Below, in pieces: positions 33,377 through 44,117 of a stretch of 64,000 bases of DNA. Positions within the stretch are counted from its first letter, which is position 1; each line of letters opens with the position of its first letter. A program made the position numbers and the translations under genes. A model generated the notes under the pieces. That model ran no database searches. It saw only the letters and a program-made list of their open reading frames with translations, and had not been told where the DNA came from. The DNA comes from Phlebopus portentosus (lineage: Eukaryota > Basidiomycota > Agaricomycetes > Boletales > Boletinellaceae), in the NCBI GenBank assembly GCA_037892935.1, contig JAYXKI010000023.1:1-64000 (forward strand). The letters are read 5' to 3'.

Positions 33377-36300
33377 TCGATCCGCCGAAAAGGGTTTCAC
33401 AGCCCAGAACAAAGCCCAAAAACATCCAGCCTTCTTCATTAACTCTATTTTCGATGATGAATCACTCCCCGTACGCAACCGAATACCCCGCTCCAACAGC
33501 ACTCTTAATACCACGGCCGCTCAACCGGCCGGGCACGCCTACAAGTACAAAAAGGTCGCCCAACGAACCAAACCTATATCGGCGACCCTTCCAGAGGACT
33601 ACCGCATCATACGCAAATCACACCCGCAGCCGCTCACAGGTCTACCGAAGCTCCCTATCGATCCGCCGGAGTTCATTCCAGGACGCCGCTTTACACAAGG
33701 GCGCTTCGACGCCCTAGACATCGACCCAACTGGCTTCCTCAGTGAGGAAGAAAAGAACCTCGCCTACTGGACCCTTCTACAACATGAAGACGGCCTAGCT
33801 TGGGACGAAACAGAAAAGGGCTCCCTCGACTATCAATACTTCGCGCCGGTTCTAATTCCTACTGTTGACCATACGCCGTGGGTAATGAAAAACATCCCTA
33901 TTCCGCCGGGGATCTTCAACGAAGTGGTTCGCATAATCAAAGACAAAATTAACTCCGGCGTCTACGAGCCGTCCAATTCCTCTTACCGCTCCCGATGGTT
34001 CTGCGTCGTTAAAAAGGATGGAAAATCCCTTCGACTTGTACACGACCTCCAGCCACTCAACAAAGTCTCCATACGCGACCCCTCCGTCCCTTACCCCACA
34101 GAACACATCGCCGAGACCTTCGGCGGCCATGCCTGCTACACCACACTCGATCTATTCGTCGCCTTCGACCAGAGAAAGCTCGACGTACGATCCCGCGACC
34201 TCACAACATTCCAAACACCTCTCGGCGCGTTTCGCCTCACGTCGATTCCTATGGGATACACCAACTCGCAACAAATTATGCACGCCGACGTCACCTTCGT
34301 ACTCAAAGATGAAATACCCCACGTCTGTATCCCATACATCGACGATATTCCTGTAAAAGGGCCTAAATCCCGATACGAGCTCGCCGCCGGAAACTACGAA
34401 ACCATTCCGGGGAACCCGAACATCCGCCGCTTCATCTGGGAACATCTCAACGACGTCAACCGCGTCCTCCAACGCCTCAAAGTAGTTGGCGCCACTGTCT
34501 CGGGTAAGAAACTCATCATCGCCGCACCAGAAGCAGTCATTGTAGGACACACCTGTAATTACGCCGGCCGAGTCCCAGACGCATCCAGGGTCAAGGCGAT
34601 AATGGATTGGCCTCCGCCGCGGGATGTCCACGATGTTCGGGCATTCCTAGGTACGGCCGGCGTCCTTAGACACTTCGTGAAGAACTACGCCAGACTATCC
34701 GCCGGTCTCAACAAACTACTCTGCAAAGACCAGCCCTTCCTATTCGACGAAGATGCCCGCCGATCTATGGATCTACTAAAACACGCCGTAGCATCCTCCG
34801 GCGCCATTTGTTCTATTGACTACGAGTCAGGACAACCTGTTCATTTCTGTGTAGACTCCTCCATTCATGGCTACGGCGCCATCTTGTTACAGCTCGGCGA
34901 AAACGGCGAAAGGGTCCCATCCCGTTTCATGTCCGGAACTTGGAACAACAGAGAACGAAACTACTCCCAGGCGAAGCTAGAACTCTTCGGCCTCTTCAGA
35001 GCTCTATATGAGGCGCGCATATACCTCGTCGGCATCGATCACTTTTTCGTCGAAGTCGACGCCAGCTATATTAAAGGCATGATTAACAACCCAGACCTCC
35101 AACCCAACGCCACTATCAATAGATGGATCGCCGGCATCTTACTTTTCAATTTCACGATCATTCATACGCCGGCGCCCAAACACCTCGGCCCAGACGGCCT
35201 ATCACGCCGCGGCGCCGCACAAACCGATCCGCCGCGAGACGAAGGCTTCGAAGAATGGATCGACCATCAATACTCCTTCCTTAACCAAGACCTTTCCGAC
35301 ACGGCCTATACCCCAAACAGCGATCCCGTACAACTCCCCGATCACAAAGCCTCCCAAAAAGGATTCAAAGACCTCGAGTGTATCAAGAAATTTCTCGCCG
35401 CCCCATCCCGCCCCGCCGATCTTTCAGACGCCCAATTCAAACAGTTCGTACGCCGAGCCACTCGTTTCTTCCTACAGCACGGCGAACTCTACAGAAAGAA
35501 CGACAAAGGTCACGCCGCACTCGTTATTCCGCCGGAACGCCGAATTTCCATTATCAGAACTGCCCACGACGAACTCGGCCACAAAGGCTTCTTCTCTGTC
35601 AGAACAACGATTCAAGACCGATTCTGGTGGCCAGGAATGCATCAGGACATCAAATGGTATATCAGAACCTGCCACCGATGCCAAACGAGGCAGTTTACGA
35701 AAATATATACCACGCCGCAAAGCCCGACGCCCGCGCCGCTATTCTCCAGGGTGCATATAGACGTGATGTTAATGCCGCCCTCCGGCGGATTCAAGTATAT
35801 CGTTCAGGCCCGAGACTCGCTCACCGGATACCCCGAATTCCGAATGCTGCGCAAAGATAACGCCGCCTCGATAGCACGCTTCGTTTTTGAAGATATTTTG
35901 TCAAGATGGGGACGAGTCGAGGAGATCGTAACCGACAACGGCGCCTCATTCTCCAAGGACTTACCCCGCCTTCTCGCCAAATACAATGTCCAGCACATCC
36001 GAATCTCGCCGTACAACTCAAGAGCCAACGGAATCATTGAGCGGCGACACCGGGACCTCAGAGAAACCCTAATGAAGCTCGCCGACGCAAGCCCAGACAA
36101 GTGGTCCCAGCATATATACCACGCCATTTGGGCTGAACGAATCACGATCCAACGCCGCACAGGCTATAGCCCATACTTTATGGCCCACGGCGTCGAACCA
36201 GTACTCCCCTTCGACCTCGCCGAACAGACGTACATCTCGCCGGCGGTCACCTCCAAGATGTCCGACGCACAACTCATCGCGGCGAGAGCAAGGGCACTCC

Positions 36301-36719
36301 AGAAACGACCAGAGGACCTCCAACGAGTCAAGGAATCTGTCATCCAGGGACGCTTCAAATCCATACAGGACTTCGAGAAAACCCACGCCGCAACAATTAA
36401 GGATTACAATTTCGCCCCCGGCTCACTTGTGCTGGTCAGGAACTCCCAGATAGAAAACGAGCTGAACAGGAAGACAAAGCCGAAATACCTAGGGCCCATG
36501 ATTGTCGTGCGGCGAACCAAAGGAGGATCCTACGTTCTCGCCGAAGCAAACGGCGCCATTTCAGCACTTCGTTACGCAGCATTCAGAGTTATCCCCTACC
36601 ACGCACGCACTCGAATCATCGACTCAGTCGAAGACCTCACTCAGAAATCCACGCCGGAACTCGACAACCTAGCACAAGAGACCGCGGCGGATGACCTAGA
36701 CGCCGAATCCAACTTATGA
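33234..36719 (+). CDS. pol: Pol of Y (RT-RNase H-integrase)
   Basis: 1161 aa from ATG 33234, overlapping gag-pro and in the +1 phase to it. Reverse transcriptase with LDLFVAFDQRKLD, PMGYTN and YIDD near residue 365, then a lineage-specific insert with an IPGN motif; RNase H with VDSSIHG and VEVDASYIKGM; integrase zinc finger HDELGHKG...C-x2-C near 778-820; catalytic Asp, Asp and Glu near 841, 900 and 936; GPY/F-like end with YLGPMIVVRR. No chromodomain. All key residues seen are present. Homologous to X pol along its length. Confidence 0.95.
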   Translation: MTSQRRPPEHMRRIPPTIPDAYVLHHGPATVNIAFNPRTIDISTSFSDRSAEKGFTAQNKAQKHPAFFINSIFDDESLPVRNRIPRSNSTLNTTAAQPAGHAYKYKKVAQRTKPISATLPEDYRIIRKSHPQPLTGLPKLPIDPPEFIPGRRFTQGRFDALDIDPTGFLSEEEKNLAYWTLLQHEDGLAWDETEKGSLDYQYFAPVLIPTVDHTPWVMKNIPIPPGIFNEVVRIIKDKINSGVYEPSNSSYRSRWFCVVKKDGKSLRLVHDLQPLNKVSIRDPSVPYPTEHIAETFGGHACYTTLDLFVAFDQRKLDVRSRDLTTFQTPLGAFRLTSIPMGYTNSQQIMHADVTFVLKDEIPHVCIPYIDDIPVKGPKSRYELAAGNYETIPGNPNIRRFIWEHLNDVNRVLQRLKVVGATVSGKKLIIAAPEAVIVGHTCNYAGRVPDASRVKAIMDWPPPRDVHDVRAFLGTAGVLRHFVKNYARLSAGLNKLLCKDQPFLFDEDARRSMDLLKHAVASSGAICSIDYESGQPVHFCVDSSIHGYGAILLQLGENGERVPSRFMSGTWNNRERNYSQAKLELFGLFRALYEARIYLVGIDHFFVEVDASYIKGMINNPDLQPNATINRWIAGILLFNFTIIHTPAPKHLGPDGLSRRGAAQTDPPRDEGFEEWIDHQYSFLNQDLSDTAYTPNSDPVQLPDHKASQKGFKDLECIKKFLAAPSRPADLSDAQFKQFVRRATRFFLQHGELYRKNDKGHAALVIPPERRISIIRTAHDELGHKGFFSVRTTIQDRFWWPGMHQDIKWYIRTCHRCQTRQFTKIYTTPQSPTPAPLFSRVHIDVMLMPPSGGFKYIVQARDSLTGYPEFRMLRKDNAASIARFVFEDILSRWGRVEEIVTDNGASFSKDLPRLLAKYNVQHIRISPYNSRANGIIERRHRDLRETLMKLADASPDKWSQHIYHAIWAERITIQRRTGYSPYFMAHGVEPVLPFDLAEQTYISPAVTSKMSDAQLIAARARALQKRPEDLQRVKESVIQGRFKSIQDFEKTHAATIKDYNFAPGSLVLVRNSQIENELNRKTKPKYLGPMIVVRRTKGGSYVLAEANGAISALRYAAFRVIPYHARTRIIDSVEDLTQKSTPELDNLAQETAADDLDAESNL

Positions 36720-37156
36720 AGATCCGCCGAAGCCTCATAATCACCCTCTCCCTTATATACACATTCCCTAAGTCACCTATTCGGACCCGCCGCTATCTTC
36801 ACTCTCTCCAATCATCACCCAAACGACTGCGGCGAGACGCCGAGTCCCCCTCCCACATTTTCACCTTACTCAAGTCATCCTTTCGGCCCCGGCGCTATTT
36901 TTAGGGCGCCTATCCTCCCTATTTCACTCCAGCCCATCTCAATCTTACATTCCCTGATCTCACAAAGAACCATCCTCACAAGAAAAACATTCGGCTTGTT
37001 ATTACAAGCCACTATAGTACACAAGAAAAAGAAAAATACAATATTTTTGTACTTTTATTTTTTTCCTATTTTTTTTAATATTTTTTTCGGCCCAAGGGCG
37101 CTTCATGGTCGCCGAAGACCGCGAGCCGACGCCGTTTGCGTCGTTTGGCTCGCCGC
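36720..37156. other. Spacer between convergent genes in Y
   Basis: Pyrimidine-rich and AT-rich non-coding sequence with long T runs (37,060-37,090). It separates pol from the convergent antisense gene and may hold 3' ends for both. X has a similar T-rich spacer at 44,118-44,562. Confidence 0.4.
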
Positions 37157-38822
37157 CTATCCACGGCGTTCACCCTGGGCCTTTTCCTCCACCCCCCCAC
37201 CCGCACTCTCTCCCGCCAACGTCGACTCCATCCCCTCCAGCTGCCGGCGGAGAGCGAGGACCTCCTGCTGCGCCAGGAAGGTCACGTCCGACTCCAAGAT
37301 ATCGCACCGGTGGTGCGATACCCGGCACGCCTGGCACAGGAGCGCCGGCGGGCGCCTCGTGCACACCTCCCCACGCCCGATGCACCGCTCGCACCCCGGC
37401 GACACGAACTCGAGGAGGCGGCGGCTCTGACCCCTGGGGAGCCGCCCGACCCTCTCGAACTCCCAACCCCCTCCTCCCTCTGAATATTATAGTCAGAGAG
37501 TGTCACGAACAAAATTCAAGACAGCACTCACCGCCCCGTCCCGTCTTCCTGTCGCCTCCTCTTTCGCCCTGCCCCCACCCGAGGCCGCCGCTCCCGGCGC
37601 TCTTGCTCGTTTCGCCGGCGGCTCGACCACCGGCTCACGTACGCGCTTCGGAAGGGGAGGCACCTAGAAACGAAACATGTCAGTGAAGAATAAGATCCAG
37701 GACATAAAACACACATCGACATATACCTCCTTTCCTCTCGACCTTTTCGCTCGCGTTGACCCCTCATCAGACTCAACCTCAAGAGTAATGGTCTTTCCCG
37801 TGACCGTCCCCGAGCGTCCCCCTCGCGTCACTCGACCACTCTCCCCCTTGAGCGTCTCGCTGGACGAACCCGCCACCTCAAGACCAGGGATCGACGACCC
37901 AGGAAGAGTAATCGTCTTTCCCGCCGCCGGCCTGGCCGCGGGACGCGCCTGCACCTTCGCTTTGGTGCTCGTTTTAGGCGCCGCGACCTAAGAAGATATT
38001 ATCAGAGACAGTAAAAAACAAGATTCAAGACAACGACTTACCAGGTTCCCCGCCTCATCGCGCCCTGAGGACCTACAGAAGGCCTCGACGACCTCCGGGC
38101 CCCCAACTCGCAGGGTGGCGAGCGTCTTGAGGAAGGAGGCTTTCGCCTCCTCGGCCACCTTCGCCGCGCTCCGCTTCGCCTCCTCACGAGCCTCCTCCTC
38201 CCGGCGCTCGGCCAGCCTCTCCGCGACGCGTCGGAGGCGATTCACCTCCGACTGGGCGGCCTTGTCCAACGCCTCGGCGGCGTCCTTAGCCTCCCCGGCG
38301 GCCATCCGCACCACCGTCGCCCGGTTCACCAACCACCTCCCCGCGCAATAATATTCGGGCTTTTCAGCCCTCGCGTCGTCGGATAGCGCGGGGAAGCGCT
38401 CCCCAAGCCCCTTCTGAAAAAGTAAACCAGATCGTCAGCTCACACGGTTATTATCAAGGGAACGCAAATTTACCAAGAGCCCATCGAGCTCATCGGCAGC
38501 GGGCCCCTCATCGTTTCGGGCCCGCTCGATCCACCCCCTCACCGCCGTAATGGCCGCCCACACGGCCGCGTCCAGTTCTCCCCCCCCCCCCCCCCCCCCC
38601 CCCCTCCCCGCCCTCCTCCTCCGTCTCCCCCTGCGACTCCGGCGGGACCTCTTGCCCGCTGGGGGCCCGCGACATCCCGCCCGCGGCAGGAGCCCCCGTC
38701 GCCGCCCCGGCGTCCACCTCCATCTGGTCGGAGGGAGCCTCCGACCCCTCCCTGCTGTTGTTGCTGCTGCTGTCGCTGTCGCTGCCGCTGCTGCTGCTGA
38801 CGCTGAGAATCGTCGGCGCCAT
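37157..38822 (-). CDS. Antisense Zn(II)2Cys6 accessory gene of Y
   Basis: Five exons on the minus strand: 38822-38474, 38413-38042, 37987-37727, 37663-37532 and 37477-37157, all joined at phase 0, about 478 aa. Introns are 54-63 bp with GTAAAT, GTAAGT, GTATAT and GTGAGT donors. The N-terminus is Ser/Glu/Gly-rich, exon 2 is an Arg/Glu/Ala coiled coil, exons 3-4 are basic, and exon 5 has C-x2-C-x6-C-x8-C-x2-C-x6-C followed by a short coiled coil. This spacing fits the fungal binuclear zinc cluster, here C-terminal rather than N-terminal. Exon 1 contains a run of 25 C on the plus strand (38580-38604) and is in frame only if that run is one base shorter or two longer. The role is unknown; a DNA-binding regulator of the element or host is possible. 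Confidence 0.6.
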
Positions 38823-39963
38823 GGTGGAAAGAGAAAAAGAGAAACGGGGAACTCAGACACGAGTCCCCGTCGTATATATCCTCGCCGCACCCAATTCAAA
38901 CTCCGATTTCAGCCCTCCATACACGCGACCTCCCCGCCCCCCTTTTACCAATCAATTACCAAATCCTCCCCACTGCTCCGCCGCAATCTCCACTCAAATT
39001 CCACAAACCCCTCGGCGACTCTCCCCCCTCCAAAACTCGCCGGAACAATCCGCCGAACCCCACCACAACACAGCCCCAACCTTCCAGACCCCTGCCAAGC
39101 CGGCCGATACAACATTCCACGCCGATCCCCCCCGCCGATCATCAAATATCGCCGCACACCCTACCCTAGCCGTACCTACACCCATTAAAAAATCCTCAAC
39201 CTATATGCTACGACCTACACCGCCCTAGTTAACTACCTGGCGTCCCCGACTGGTTCCCGGACCGCCAAAAGCCCGCCGAAGTATATTTCCGATGTACCAC
39301 TACCCCTGACTACAAGGCCATTGTATCCATATCTGGTACCAGATCAAGATCATGATATGACGACACCTTCCATGATTAACCATTTAAACTTTACTTCCGA
39401 ACTCCCTTCTAAATCGAAGCTCGTCCCTCCGACGCCCCGCCTATACGAAACTCCTTCGCCCAGGCCCCCTTCTATTCGAAGATCGCTTCGCCCCACGCCG
39501 CTACAGGCCACCATACCCGAACTACCGGCGAACCAGCCTCGCCGCGAGCCTCCCATCCCACTCACTCGTCCCGCCGACGACCCGCCTGTACGAAACTCCT
39601 TCGCCCAGGCCCCCTCCCATTCGAAGTTCGCTTCGCCCCACGCCGCTACAGGCCACCATACCCGAACTACCGGCGAACCAGCCCCGCCGCTAGCCTCCCA
39701 TCCCACTTACTCGTCCCGCCGACGATCCGCCTACACGAAACACCTTCGCCTAGGCCCCCTTCCATTAGAACACTACTTCGGCTTTCGCCTATATTGGCCC
39801 CTACACTATAATACTGGCAACTTCACCTCGCCAAAAGCCGTCATACCTTCCGGCCAAACCGGAAAAACACTCGCCGAAAATATATAAAGCAGTCGGCGAA
39901 CTACTCACCGCCCCCAAAACATCTACCCTACAGATTACGAATACCATCGGCGCTCCTTACAAC
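38823..39963. other. Spacer with 145-bp tandem repeat in Y
   Basis: C-rich sequence between the antisense gene and the sense accessory ORF. A frame at 39,321-39,887 is open but passes through a tandem repeat whose period is not a multiple of 3. I do not call it a gene. Confidence 0.45.
39438..39760 (+). repeat. 145-bp tandem repeat, about 2.2 copies
   Basis: Units start at 39438, 39583 and 39728, each beginning CGCCT and then ACGAAAC. The first two units differ at only a few positions and the third is partial. 145 is 3n+1, so each copy is read in a different phase. Confidence 0.85.
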
Positions 39964-40911
39964 ATGCCCCAGCTGGTTCCCAGCCTCGCCGAAGCGTTTC
40001 CATTCGCACCGGCGACACCACTACTCCAAGTCCCGCACCCAGTCCACTTCCCCCGCCATGCCCAACACCTTTTAGATTTCAACTTCGCCCAATTAATCAC
40101 ACTTCCCGGGCACCCCATGCTCCTCTACCCATGGCACCCTGATTACACCGCTCTACCAAATATTCTCATCGCCGCCCTTCGCAGTTTTCATCACCCCTGC
40201 CCCGACACGGCGACTCTAATCTTCCTGCTGTACATTTGGGCCTCGCCGGACGCCCAGCAACTCCTCTGTCAAGACCCACGCCTCTCCGGAGGAAACTGGG
40301 GATCATTTTGCGACCTCCTCGCCGACGCGTTTCCTGCGGCGATGCCGTTCCCCGCCAGACACGTCCCCGCGATGCTTCAGATCATTCCCGAACTCTTCGC
40401 CAGACACCATCTGACGCCTGCCAACAAAGCGACACTCGTTTGCCGCATCCGAGAAACGCTCCGCATCGGCGGCGCCCTCACTACGATCCCCATAATTCTC
40501 GGCGCGCCTATCGGCGATGGCGTACTACCCAATGCCCCCCTCGCCATCCTCAGAGAAGGGCCTATTGCACTCGAAAACGCCGTCATTTACTCCGACGCCG
40601 CCTCAGACCTATCCCACAATGCCATAATCCAAGTCTTACGCCTCTTCGACGAGCGCGGCGACGATGATATACGCGACTGCGCCGCCAACGTCATCGCCAT
40701 TATACTCCAAGCACAACAGTATTCGCTCTCAGCAATCGCAGCCGCCCAGGACATCGAAGAGCACCTCGCCGAGCTTCGGGAATCCATTGAACATCACCCA
40801 TACCTCAACATCGTACCTCAACAAGATGCAGCGGACAGAGCCAACCCTCCACCGCACACCGCCGCACCAATCCACGATCCGCCGATGATCGATCTCACAA
40901 CCGAAGACTAA
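39964..40911 (+). CDS. Sense accessory ORF of Y, 315 aa, unknown
   Basis: ATG 39964 to TAA at 40909. No family recognised. Largely alpha-helical, Leu/Ala-rich, with several His-Pro pairs in the first 60 residues, and no transmembrane segment or zinc motif. It ends MIDLTTED, which fits a SUMO-interaction motif (hydrophobic-Asp-Leu-Thr followed by acidic residues). It lies between the antisense gene and the 3' LTR, where some retroelements carry env-like or other extra genes. It has no counterpart in X. Confidence 0.6.
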   Translation: MPQLVPSLAEAFPFAPATPLLQVPHPVHFPRHAQHLLDFNFAQLITLPGHPMLLYPWHPDYTALPNILIAALRSFHHPCPDTATLIFLLYIWASPDAQQLLCQDPRLSGGNWGSFCDLLADAFPAAMPFPARHVPAMLQIIPELFARHHLTPANKATLVCRIRETLRIGGALTTIPIILGAPIGDGVLPNAPLAILREGPIALENAVIYSDAASDLSHNAIIQVLRLFDERGDDDIRDCAANVIAIILQAQQYSLSAIAAAQDIEEHLAELRESIEHHPYLNIVPQQDAADRANPPPHTAAPIHDPPMIDLTTED

Positions 40912-41035
40912 TCCAGGAGCAAGTCACAGACATACCACCCAGTTACATCACAACCCCCGCTCAACTTCGCCTAAATACCTCACCTACACTACCCAGCATT
41001 TTTTTTAATCATTTTTTTACTTCGTCAGAAGGAGA

Positions 41036-42771
41036 TGTAGTGCGCCGCACTAACCTGTACCGGTCCAGCGGCACAGGCCTGTAAGGGCGGTACTCCCCTA
41101 TGCCATACCCAGGACACCCCGCGTACTATTGTCAGCAAACCAGCCTTCGCCGCCGTTACCCATAATACAGCCTGCTCAGCGGCCGCCGGACCTTCGGCGG
41201 CCTAGGAACAGCATCCACGCCGCCGCCGCCGCCGACCATACGAACCGGCGGCGACGCCTCCACTCCTATCTTATGATCACCTTGTCCTCCCTTCGACCAA
41301 ATCCTAGTTCCCCTTCTCCAGCCTCTCTCAAGAACGGTTCCGCCGAATCCGGTGACTCCGGGCTTCGGAAGTGCTCGCACGGCGGCTGGACACGCTGCGG
41401 CGGATGTATATCGCGCCATTGCAGAGGTATATGCCCGCCGCCACGCCGGCTAGGTGAATGATAGCCAATCTCAGGTCCATTTTGTTGATTGTTTCATATT
41501 CTTATCATCTCACATTGTACGCCGAGCACGGTAGCGCACCCGGCGGCCGTCCGTATATTCCCCCTTTTAGTTTTATTCAACCCCTTGGCGTTTCAGATCT
41601 ATATAGAGCACGCCCTGACCGATCCGAATGGCCCCGACGTTCGACACGACGTACCAGCACTCCGCCATTCCGATTGGGGCGCCTCTAGATCTTGGTGGCT
41701 TGGCGGCGCATCTCGGCGGCGGCCCCCGCCGTCGCGGCGCACCTGTCACGCCTCGCCGCCCGCCGCTTTAAGTGATATTTCTTATCAAGGACTCATAGTA
41801 TATATAGAGAGCATGTATCTATCCTAAAAAGCAGCAGATATACACTCTAGAACGCAGCTACCAGAGACCAACCACAAGTAAAGAAGCCTCCTTCAAGAAA
41901 CCAGTATATACAGAGAACCAGACAGCCGGATCGGGCGAATTCCTGGTCACGTGCCCTCGCCGATCCCGTCCTGACGGCGTGGCCCCGGATCCCACAGGAT
42001 AGAAGCCGCCGAGGTCATTCGCCGCCCTGGTCGTCTCCCCTCTGCGCAGCTGTCACTCGTCTAGTAATCGCTCTGGGGACTTCCCACTCATATCTGCATC
42101 GCCGTCCCCCTCTCTCTCCAGCCTCCGCCGCCGTCACTCCTCTAGTAATCAATCCGGCCCCTGAACATTTGTGATTCTTCCTCAACGCCTCGACGCAGCC
42201 GTCACTCTTCTAGGGATCTGTTATACTTCGTCGACGCCTCGACGCAGCTGTCACTCTTCTTGTGTTCACCGCTACCGTCGGCGCCGGCGCCCCTTTTAGA
42301 CTGAGTCCAGTCTCCCACTTCTCGCCGCCTCCGCCGCCTCCGCGTCGTTCCACCGCCGACACTACTCCCCTTTTAAGTGGTGTCGACTCTCTCTCTCCCG
42401 CATCTTCTCTGTGTCGTTCCGACGTCATCTCCCCGACTACCAGGCGGAATTGCACTGGTGCGAACTTCCGCCGGCCCCGCACCCAATCCGCCGCTGCGAC
42501 CCCTTCGCCGGTTCAGTCGGACTCGGCGATCCCTATACAGTCGCCGAGTCCCGGATCGCCGCGGCGAGTTATTCGAAGGCGCGGCGGATCTGCCCTAACG
42601 GCCAGATCTTTGTACATCTGAGCTGAGTGTCGCTTCTGAAAGCCTGTAGGTAGTCTGTAGATCTGGTAGGACCTCCCCTTTTTCCTCTCGACACCTTTGA
42701 CATCACCTCCCTGTGGTCGAACGCCGCCGCCGCCGCCTTTGTCCCTATCTAGGAGAGTCTGATAGTCTACA
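41036..42771 (+). repeat. 3' LTR of Y
   Basis: 1736 bp, about 21 bp longer owing to an extra piece near 42,135. Most single-base differences from the 5' LTR cluster in about 41,385-41,745 and run C to T or G to A in this copy. Confidence 0.95.
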
Positions 42772-42775
42772 ACGT

Positions 42776-44117
42776 CACGAAGCTAATCACGCATCTCACA
42801 CGCCCAGACAATCTTAGCGATAGTGGCTATGCGAAGCTAATCAGGTACGCAGCTGACTTCTTCGTGAAGGGAGGCCGTCTGTGGAGAAAAGCGCGGAACG
42901 GCCGGCACCAAGTCGTAATAGAAGCGAAATGCAGATGGGACCTAGTTAAGCAAGCTCATGACGATCTAGGACACAAAGGAATTTTCTGCACTCGAATGTG
43001 ACTGCTGGAGAGATTTTGGTGGCCGTCCTTAGGACAGGACGTGAAGTATTTCGTGCGCACCTGTCATGAGTGCCAGATACGCCAGACGAAGAATATTCTT
43101 ATCCCACCGAACGTACCGAAGGTAGCCCCTCTGTTTCAACGCATCCATATTGACTCGAAGGTTATGCCAAAATCGAGTGGATTCCGGTATATCGTGCATG
43201 CGCGTTGTTCGTTAACCGCGTATCCCGAATTTAGACTTCTTCGAGAAGAAACTGGCAAGACCGTAGGCCAGTTTATCTTTCAGAACCTTTTGTATCGATA
43301 TGGAGCATGCCCCGAAATCGTTACAGATAACGGCACACCATTCGTCGCCGCGCTAGATTACTTGAAGACGCGGTATCACATCAACCACATTCGGATTTCG
43401 TCATACAACTCACGCGCAAATGGATTAGTCGAACGCAGACATTTTGACGTACAGGAAGCCTTGATTAAAGCTGCAGACGGTAATGACAAGCGTTGGAGTG
43501 ATCACGCTGACTCGGTAATTTGGGCAGAAAGAATCACGATCAACAGAGCAACAGGAATGTCCCCGTATTACATGGCCCATGGAGTCGAAGCAGTTTTGCC
43601 TTTCGACCTCGCAGAAGCAACATACCTAGCACCGCTGCTCGATTCGCCAATTACGACGTCGGAACTCATCGTAATACGTGCGAAACAACTCCAGAAACGT
43701 CCAGAAGAGTTGGATCGCGTTGCAAAACTCGTCATGAATGCAAGGCATGCATACGCGAAGCAGTTCGCCGAGGTGGAGAAGCATAGAATCAAGGACTACG
43801 ACTTTCAGCCAGGAAGCCTCGTACTCTTGCGAAACACGTGTATCAAGATGGAACTCAATCGTAAAACGAAACCCCGCTATTTAGGCCCCTACGTGGTAGT
43901 TCGACGCACCCAAGGCGGTTCGTATATCGTCGCCGAACTCGATGGAGCGGTTTCGAAACTCCGAATAGCAGCGTTTCGCCTGGTTCCGTACTTCCCACGT
44001 TCGCATTTGACTGTTCCGGTGACCAAGCTCATTGGATCGGACGAAGATGATGACATACCCGAAATAGAAGATTCACCAGAGAAATTCCCTGTCGATGAGT
44101 CCCAAAATTCCGATTAA
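42776..44117 (+). pseudogene. Pol of X, 3' part (integrase)
   Basis: Continues the RNase H-integrase linker exactly where Y entered. The integrase zinc finger (HDDLGHKG, C-x2-C) holds a TGA stop at 42999-43001. After it come the catalytic core with HIDSKVM, TDNGTPF and the Glu of LVERRH, and a GPY/F-type C-terminus (YLGPYVVVRR). No chromodomain. It is close to Y integrase throughout. Confidence 0.9.

Larger units (their letters stand above)
28267..42771 (+). mobile_element. Ty3/gypsy element Y, 14.5 kb, two accessory genes
   Basis: LTRs 28267-29981 (1715 bp) and 41036-42771 (1736 bp) begin TGTAGTG and end GTCTACA. The target duplication is ACGT (28263-28266, 42772-42775) in the pol gene of X. 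Order: LTR, PBS, leader frame, gag-pro, pol, antisense Zn-cluster gene, sense accessory ORF, polypurine AGAAGGAGA, LTR. The sense strand is very C-rich with many GCCG/CGCC words, unlike X. Gag-pro and pol are open and look functional. Confidence 0.95.

Noticed and set aside
38508..39228. Plus-strand frames over the antisense gene of Y
   Set aside because: They read through the C run and the complements of well-spliced exons; the minus-strand model has consistent introns and the cysteine cluster.
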